Part shown: positions 5,575 through 10,266 of the stretch, piece by piece
Numbering within the stretch: position 1 is the first letter of the stretch
How the letters are laid out: each line of letters opens with the position of its first letter
Source of the DNA: JBFMGD01 sp040751775
Lineage (GTDB): Bacteria > Bacillota > Dethiobacteria > DTU022
Length of the DNA: 10,266 nucleotides
Direction: 5' to 3'
Assembly: GCA_040751775.1 (NCBI GenBank)
Contig: JBFMGD010000062.1
Location: 1 to 10,266 of the forward strand
Made by a program: the position numbers and the translations under genes
Notes under the pieces: model-generated
What the model saw: only the letters and a program-made list of their open reading frames with translations
The model's database searches: none
Told to the model about the DNA's origin: nothing

Positions 5575-6809
5575 CGCTGAATTACCTCCTCGTTTTCAGA
5601 TTGCTTCCAAGACTCGGAGAGCAGGCCCCTGATCTTGAGCGGCAGTCCGTAGAGATTGATAAAACCTTGCGCGTCCTTGTGATCAAACAAATTATCAGCC
5701 TCAAACGTGGCCATAGCCGCGTGGTAGAGCGAATACGGTGAACGGCGGCCGGCCACGCTGATGTTCCCTTTATACAACTTCAGGGTTACCGAGCCCGTCA
5801 CCGTCTCCTGGGTTTGAGAGATAAATGCTTCCAGCGCTTCCCGCAGCGGGGTAAACCAGAGCCCGTAATAAATCAACTCGGCGTATTTCAAGGCGATGCT
5901 CTCCTTGAAATGATAGGTTTCCCGGTCAAGGGTCAGCTGCTCCAGTTCGCGGTGCGCAAAAGCGAGTAAAGTGCCTGCCGGGGTTTCATAAACGCCGCGG
6001 GATTTCATCCCCACCAGGCGGTTTTCGACCATGTCAATGCGGCCGATCCCGTGGCGCCCGGCCGTTCGGTTTAACAGTTCGACCAGTTCCACCGGCCGCA
6101 TCAGCTTACCGTTCACCGCGACGGGGATTCCCTTTTCCCAGGCGATCTCCACGCGCTCGGGCTGATCCGGCGCCGCTTCCGGCGCAGTAGTCAGGCGGTA
6201 CATCGCCGGGTCCGGTTCGCGCGCGGGATCCTCCAGGATCCCCCCTTCGAAGCTGATATGCCAGATATTGCGATCAATACTGTACGGCTTTTCCGCGGTC
6301 ACCGGTATGGGAATATTATATTTGCGCGCGTAGGCGATGGCGTCCGTGCGGGAAGTGATCTCCCATTCCCGCCAGGGTGCGATTACCTGCAGATCCGGCT
6401 TTAATGCCTTGACGGCCAGTTCAAAACGGACCTGATCGTTTCCCTTACCCGTGCAGCCGTGCGCGATGGCGGAAGCTCCCTCCGCTGCGGCGATCTCCAC
6501 CAGCCGTTTCGCGATTGCCGGGCGGGCGATCGCCGTGCCGAGCAGGTATTTGCCCTCGTAAACCGCACCGGAACGCAGCATCGGGTAAATATAGTGTTCA
6601 ACCAGCTCCCCCCGGATATCCTCTATATAAAGACGGGAGGCGCCTGTCGCCAGCGCTTTTTCTTCAAGCCCCTTCAGCTCGTCTTCTCCCTGTCCCACGT
6701 CGGCGGCCATGGCGATCACCTCGTAATCATACGTCTCCTGCAGCCACTTTAAGATGACCGACGTGTCCAGGCCTCCCGAATAAGCCAATACCACTTTTTG
6801 CTTCGCCAT
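5571..6809 (-). CDS. argG: Argininosuccinate synthase
   Basis: Joins citrulline and aspartate to argininosuccinate using ATP, the step before ArgH. Seen directly, numbered from the chosen ATG: the PP-loop SGGLDTS at 11-17 that binds ATP, and the HGCTGKGNDQVRFE block at 117-130 that contacts citrulline and aspartate in the family. The 412-aa length is normal. The ATG at 6809 is preferred because AAGGAG stands 9 nt upstream; a TTG at 6818 in the same frame abuts that site and is unlikely. argH follows with a 4-base overlap, giving a coupled pair. The 59-bp gap to argD upstream carries a repeat-like sequence, and argF/carAB, frequent neighbours in this order, are missing. No stop or missing motif is seen, so the gene looks intact. 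Confidence 0.97.
   Translation of the reverse strand: MAKQKVVLAYSGGLDTSVILKWLQETYDYEVIAMAADVGQGEDELKGLEEKALATGASRLYIEDIRGELVEHYIYPMLRSGAVYEGKYLLGTAIARPAIAKRLVEIAAAEGASAIAHGCTGKGNDQVRFELAVKALKPDLQVIAPWREWEITSRTDAIAYARKYNIPIPVTAEKPYSIDRNIWHISFEGGILEDPAREPDPAMYRLTTAPEAAPDQPERVEIAWEKGIPVAVNGKLMRPVELVELLNRTAGRHGIGRIDMVENRLVGMKSRGVYETPAGTLLAFAHRELEQLTLDRETYHFKESIALKYAELIYYGLWFTPLREALEAFISQTQETVTGSVTLKLYKGNISVAGRRSPYSLYHAAMATFEADNLFDHKDAQGFINLYGLPLKIRGLLSESWKQSENEEVIQR
5572..5590 (-). promoter_or_regulatory. argH ribosome binding site and CTG start overlapping the argG stop
   Basis: On the minus strand AGGAGG (5590-5585) lies in the last codons of argG, followed by 10 nt and the CTG (5574-5572), which shares bases with the argG TGA (5573-5571). 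The CTGA overlap is the counterpart of the common ATGA coupling junction, so argH translation is probably coupled to termination on argG. Confidence 0.65.
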
Positions 6810-6846
6810 AAAGTTCAACTCCTTAGCTATTAAATCGTGTCCTTAA

Positions 6847-6866
6847 GGTGACAGAGCACCGTCCCC
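6847..6866. repeat. Short sequence resembling a dispersed REP-type repeat
   Basis: GGTGACAGAGCACCGTCCCC begins the argD-argG gap 2 bp after the argD stop codon. From memory it resembles one arm of the family with core GGGGACGGT(T/G)CTCT(T/G)GTCACC, scattered through many clostridial and other genomes and sometimes linked to REP-associated Y1 transposases. The second arm of the dyad is not present here. Copy number cannot be judged from a single window. Confidence 0.4.
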
Positions 6867-6868
6867 GG

Positions 6869-8056
6869 TCAGCCGAGGTCAGAAAACACTTGATCTATTA
6901 TTTTGCGGCCTATTTCAAGCTGCTCCCGGGTGACGACCAGCGGCGGCAAGAAGCGCAATATGTGATCGCCGATGGCGTTGAGCAGCAGGCCCTTTTCCTG
7001 GCAGCGGCTCTGCACCTGTTGGGCCAAAGGCGCCGCCAGTTCCAGGGCGGTGATAAAACCGGCCCCGCGCGACTCTTTAATCAGAGCCGGATAGGCGGCG
7101 GCAAGCCGCGCCAACTCCTCTTTCCAAAACAGGGCTTTTTCATTGACCTGTTCCAGAAAGGACGGTTCCAACAAAATATCTAAAACCGCCCGGGCCGCCG
7201 CGCAAGCAACCGGGTTGCCGCCGAAGGTGGAGGCGTGGTCGCCGGGTTGAAAGGCGGCCGCGGCCCGCTCACGGGCCAGCATCACTCCGATCGGCAAGCC
7301 GCCGCCCAAACCCTTGGCCGCCGTAATAATATCAGGCTGCGCTCCCCAGCGCTCGTAAGCCCACAGCTTTCCGGTACGGCCCAGGCCGCACTGGACCTCG
7401 TCAAAAATGAGCAGCGCCTGATACCGGTCGCACAGTTCCCGCAACCCGCTCAAGAAGGACCCTTCAGCAGCATAGACGCCGCCCTCTCCCTGCACCGGTT
7501 CAACCAGAATCGCCGCCGTCTCTTGATCCATGAGCCGCTCGAAAGATGCCAGGTCATTGAACTGCGCGAAATTGAACCCTGCCACCAGCGGTTCAAAACC
7601 CTGCCTGTACTTGGGTTGGCCGGTGGCGCTGAGCGCGGCCAGGGTCCGGCCGTGAAAAGAGCGGTGGGCGGCGATTATTTTATAGCGTCCCCGGCCGTAT
7701 TTTCGCGCCAGTTTGATCGCCGCTTCGTTGGCTTCTGCGCCGCTGTTGGCAAAAAAGACCCGGTCAACGCAGGAGCGCTCCACCAGCACCCGGGCCAGCT
7801 CCACCTGGGGCCCGGTATAATAGAGATTGGAGGTATGGATCAGTGCGGCAGCCTGTTCTTGAACGGCCCGCACCACTGCCGGATGGCAGTGGCCGACCAC
7901 GTTCACCGCCAGGCCGCCGACGAAATCGAGGTATTCCCGGCCTGCCTCGTCCCAGACCAGGCAGCCCTGCCCCCGGACGAGCAGCAGGTTTTTTTCCGGC
8001 CGGCGGTTATAGGTGTTGATCATATACCTCGCTTCCTGCTCCTGGATCGTATGCAC
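6869..8056 (-). CDS. argD: Acetylornithine aminotransferase
   Basis: A PLP-dependent class III aminotransferase converting N-acetylglutamate semialdehyde and glutamate to N-acetylornithine and 2-oxoglutarate. Landmarks, numbered from the chosen start: NSGAEANE at 104-111 (phosphate-binding region), FDEVQCGLGRTG at 218-229 with the aspartate that pairs with the pyridine nitrogen, and TAAKGLGGG with the Schiff-base lysine at K248. The 395-aa length is typical. The start is a GTG at 8056-8054, chosen because GAGGTGAT (a long anti-SD match) overlaps the ATG at 8062 and places the GTG at a proper distance; the ATG version would add two residues. The same frame extends further upstream into the end of argB without protein-like similarity. 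It lies 38 bp after argB. Related enzymes may also act in lysine synthesis (succinyldiaminopimelate), but the operon points to arginine. Confidence 0.96.
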   Translation of the reverse strand: MHTIQEQEARYMINTYNRRPEKNLLLVRGQGCLVWDEAGREYLDFVGGLAVNVVGHCHPAVVRAVQEQAAALIHTSNLYYTGPQVELARVLVERSCVDRVFFANSGAEANEAAIKLARKYGRGRYKIIAAHRSFHGRTLAALSATGQPKYRQGFEPLVAGFNFAQFNDLASFERLMDQETAAILVEPVQGEGGVYAAEGSFLSGLRELCDRYQALLIFDEVQCGLGRTGKLWAYERWGAQPDIITAAKGLGGGLPIGVMLARERAAAAFQPGDHASTFGGNPVACAAARAVLDILLEPSFLEQVNEKALFWKEELARLAAAYPALIKESRGAGFITALELAAPLAQQVQSRCQEKGLLLNAIGDHILRFLPPLVVTREQLEIGRKIIDQVFSDLG

Positions 8057-8094
8057 AAGCATCACCTCTAAATGTTCAATTCTGGTATCCAGTT

Positions 8095-8997
8095 CTATTT
8101 CGTAACCATTGTGCCGATGCCGGCGTCGGTAAATATCTCGAGGATCAGAGAATGTGAAACCCGGCCGTCGATAATATGAGTCCGGTTGACCCCGCGTTCC
8201 AGGGCCTGCAGGCAGGCGTTCACCTTGGGGATCATGCCGCCGTTGATCAAACCTTCTTCTATTAAAGCCCGGGTTTCGCACTCTGTAATCGTCGAGATGA
8301 AATCGAGCGCGTCACCATTTTTCCGGTAGACACCTTCCACATCGGTAAGGATAATCAGCTTTTCCGCATCCAGCGCCGCCGCCAGCTCCCCGGCCACATG
8401 ATCGGCGTTTATGTTCAAGCCTTCTCCGTCCACGCCGGCTCCGATCGAAGAGACCACGGGGATATAGCCGTTGGCGCTGAGCGTCTGGATTAGAGCCGGG
8501 TTGACCCGGGTAATCTCCCCGACCCGCCCCAGGTCTACCTGACGGCCGTTTGGGGCGCCGCTCAGCGTCTGGAGCCCTTTGCGCCGCGCTTCAAAGAGGT
8601 CTGCATCACGGCCGCTTAAACCGACCGCCTGGCCGCCGTGCCGGTTGATCAGGCTGACGATTTTCCGGTTAACCTTACCCATGAGCACCATTTCAACGAT
8701 CTCCATCGTTTCGTCGTCGGTGACCCGCAAGCCGTCCACGAAATGCGGCTTTTTGCCCAACCGCTGCATCATTTCGCTTACTTCTTTACCGCCCCCATGC
8801 ACCAGGACCGGTTTAATCCCGATATACTTCAACAAGATGATATCGATCACGACCGATTCCATAATCGCTTCATTAACCATGGCCTGGCCGCCGTATTTCA
8901 CGACAAAGTATTTACCCGTAAAAGAGCGCATATAAGGCAGCGCCTCTACCAGCACCTCCGCCCTGGCAATTAAATTGTGCATCAACGCCGTATTCAT
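8095..8997 (-). CDS. argB: N-acetylglutamate kinase, arginine-sensitive type
   Basis: Phosphorylates N-acetylglutamate with ATP, the second step of the pathway, in the amino acid kinase family. Visible blocks: KYGG at 34-37 and VHGGGKE at 66-72 (nucleotide and phosphate binding), then GLRVTDD at 89-95 (substrate side), with GLSGRDADL further on. At 300 aa it is about 40 residues longer than the E. coli-type enzyme. The extra N-terminal helix (MNTALMHNLIARAEVL...) is the feature that lets hexameric family members bind arginine and be feedback-inhibited, so allosteric control by arginine is a fair inference and suits a cyclic pathway using ArgJ. The ATG at 8997 is preferred over the adjacent TTG at 9000 because AAGGGG lies 6 nt upstream of it. 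It sits 20 bp downstream of argJ. Confidence 0.96.
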   Translation of the reverse strand: MNTALMHNLIARAEVLVEALPYMRSFTGKYFVVKYGGQAMVNEAIMESVVIDIILLKYIGIKPVLVHGGGKEVSEMMQRLGKKPHFVDGLRVTDDETMEIVEMVLMGKVNRKIVSLINRHGGQAVGLSGRDADLFEARRKGLQTLSGAPNGRQVDLGRVGEITRVNPALIQTLSANGYIPVVSSIGAGVDGEGLNINADHVAGELAAALDAEKLIILTDVEGVYRKNGDALDFISTITECETRALIEEGLINGGMIPKVNACLQALERGVNRTHIIDGRVSHSLILEIFTDAGIGTMVTK

Positions 8998-9017
8998 CAA
9001 ATGCCCCTTTCGATTAT

Positions 9018-10241
9018 TTAAGTGCGATAATTGCTGTTGATCGAAATATATTCATGGGTTAAATCAGTACCCCAGGCGGTGACCGCGGCGCCGCCGTCGT
9101 TCAGGTTTACCAGGACGGGGACCTCGCGCTGCTTTAACACCGCCTTGACCGCGTCTTTCCGGAAAGGAACCGCGCCCCCGCCGGAGGCAACCGGAACCGG
9201 CCCGATCGAGATATCGACCCGGGAAGGATCAAAGTCGATGCCGGCATAGCCGAGCGCGGCGATAATGCGGCCCCAGTTCGCGTCTTCGCCGTAAAAGGCG
9301 GTCTTGACCAGGGGAGAGTTCAGCACGGCGCGCGCCAGGGTCCTGGCCGCCGCTTTGTTCGGAGCACCCTGCACGGTTAACGCGATCACTTTAGTGATAC
9401 CCTCGCCGTCGCTGACAATCTGGTAGGCCAGTTCGCGGCAAACCCGATCCAGAAGGCCGGCAAACAGTTCCAGGGCCGGGGAATATTCCCCGATCTCCAC
9501 GCCAGAGTGCGCCCCATTGGCCAGGATTAAGGCGGTATCATTGGTCGAAGTATCGCCGTCCACCGTAATCAGGTTGAACGAGCTCTCCACCGCCTGCTCA
9601 AAAACCCGCTGCAGTAAAGCGCGGGAAATCTTAACATCTGTGACGATAAAAGCGAGCATGGTGGCCATGTTCGGGCAGATCATCCCGGCGCCCTTGGCCA
9701 TGCCGGCCAGAGTAAACTCGCCGGCAGGCAGGCAGCCGCGGTAAGCGGCCAGCTTGGCGCGGGTATCGGTGGTCAGGATCGCCTCCGCGGCCTCACGGCC
9801 GGCTGCCGGCTCCCCGGAAAGCGCCGCCGCCGCCCGGCTGATGCCTGCCCTCACTTTTTCCATGGGCAGTTGCTCGCCGATAACCCCCGTTGAGCAGACC
9901 AGCACCTCTTCCGGGCGGATCGCGAGCTCTGCCGCGGTCAAAGCAGCCATCTCCCGGGCGCTCTCCAGGCCCTGTTCCCCGGTGCAGGCGTTGGCGTTGC
10001 CGCTGTTCACCACGATCGCCCGGATTGGATTGCTCATGTGGGCACGGCAGAGATGCACGGGCGCCGCCTGCACCAGGTTGCGGGTATACACCCCCGCCGC
10101 GACAGCCGCCTGTTCGCTGAAAAGAAGGGCCATATCCCGGCCGCTTTTTTTGAGCCCGCAGTAGACACCGGCCGCTTGAAAACCTCTCACGCCGGTAATG
10201 GACGGTTTTTCAATCTTGATAAAGGAAGCCCCTTCATACAT
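9018..10241 (-). CDS. argJ: Glutamate N-acetyltransferase / ornithine acetyltransferase
   Basis: Transfers the acetyl group from N-acetylornithine to glutamate, giving ornithine and recycling N-acetylglutamate; bifunctional members also use acetyl-CoA as donor. It is made as a precursor that cuts itself into two chains. The self-processing motif CPNMATML is at 189-196, with cleavage before the nucleophile T194, and the oxyanion-hole pair T118-G119 is in CSTGVIG. The protein ends with the family-typical YISINSNYRT, so it is complete at 407 aa. The ATG at 10241 follows GAGGTG with 7-nt spacing; an in-frame ATG at 10262 would add seven unconserved residues and swallow the ribosome binding site. 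It is the most upstream operon gene in the window; argC would normally be next, and only about 25 bp remain before the edge, so promoter and regulatory sites lie outside. Confidence 0.96.
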   Translation of the reverse strand: MYEGASFIKIEKPSITGVRGFQAAGVYCGLKKSGRDMALLFSEQAAVAAGVYTRNLVQAAPVHLCRAHMSNPIRAIVVNSGNANACTGEQGLESAREMAALTAAELAIRPEEVLVCSTGVIGEQLPMEKVRAGISRAAAALSGEPAAGREAAEAILTTDTRAKLAAYRGCLPAGEFTLAGMAKGAGMICPNMATMLAFIVTDVKISRALLQRVFEQAVESSFNLITVDGDTSTNDTALILANGAHSGVEIGEYSPALELFAGLLDRVCRELAYQIVSDGEGITKVIALTVQGAPNKAAARTLARAVLNSPLVKTAFYGEDANWGRIIAALGYAGIDFDPSRVDISIGPVPVASGGGAVPFRKDAVKAVLKQREVPVLVNLNDGGAAVTAWGTDLTHEYISINSNYRT

Positions 10242-10266
10242 ATACGGACACCTCTTTCCCATACAG

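Noticed and set aside
7235..8071. Long plus-strand frame (278 aa) opposite argD
   Set aside because: It is a shadow of the GC-rich argD coding strand; its composition is typical of antisense reading, and no motif is seen.

Overview
The window looks like a chromosomal segment of a Gram-positive anaerobe of the Clostridia type (Peptococcaceae-like is a guess). The basis is protein character, strong GGAGG/GAGGTGATC ribosome binding sites, GTG/CTG starts, and an arginine gene order (argJ-argB-argD-...-argG-argH) common in that group. No rRNA or marker gene is present, so the placement is an inference.

Region 1 (1 to about 1385) is visibly AT-rich and gene-poor, unlike the GC-richer remainder. 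It holds decayed accessory DNA. On the minus strand is a broken gene for a secreted protein with a Spi-like (streptopain-inhibitor/C10 prodomain) segment, split by a signal-peptide frameshift and by a third copy of a 10-bp tandem repeat. Next comes about 490 bp with no convincing gene. Then, on the plus strand, there is a small helical protein of about 63 aa whose 3' end overlaps what looks like the first 14 codons of a lost nucleotidyltransferase partner, the remnant of a two-gene toxin-antitoxin-like module.

Region 2 (1397-4173, plus) is a two-gene operon: a 643-aa cNMP-binding/CBS/DUF294-nucleotidyltransferase signalling protein followed 23 bp later by a 273-aa DnaQ-family 3'-5' exonuclease.

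Region 3 (4186 to window end, minus) is an arginine biosynthesis operon transcribed towards the left: argJ, argB, argD, argG, argH. ArgJ makes N-acetylglutamate from glutamate (or recycles the acetyl group from N-acetylornithine), ArgB phosphorylates it, ArgD aminates the semialdehyde, and ArgG and ArgH convert citrulline plus aspartate to arginine plus fumarate. argC is not in the window and may lie just beyond the right edge. argF and carAB, often found between argD and argG, are absent there; the junction instead carries a short sequence resembling a dispersed REP-type repeat. argH has no ATG, GTG or TTG start upstream of its conserved N-terminal motif; a CTG overlapping the argG stop codon (CTGA) is the only sensible start.

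Most of the window is ordinary core metabolism. The parts worth a second look are the argH CTG start, the repeat-dependent frame switch in the Spi-like gene, the truncated two-gene module, and the argD-argG junction.
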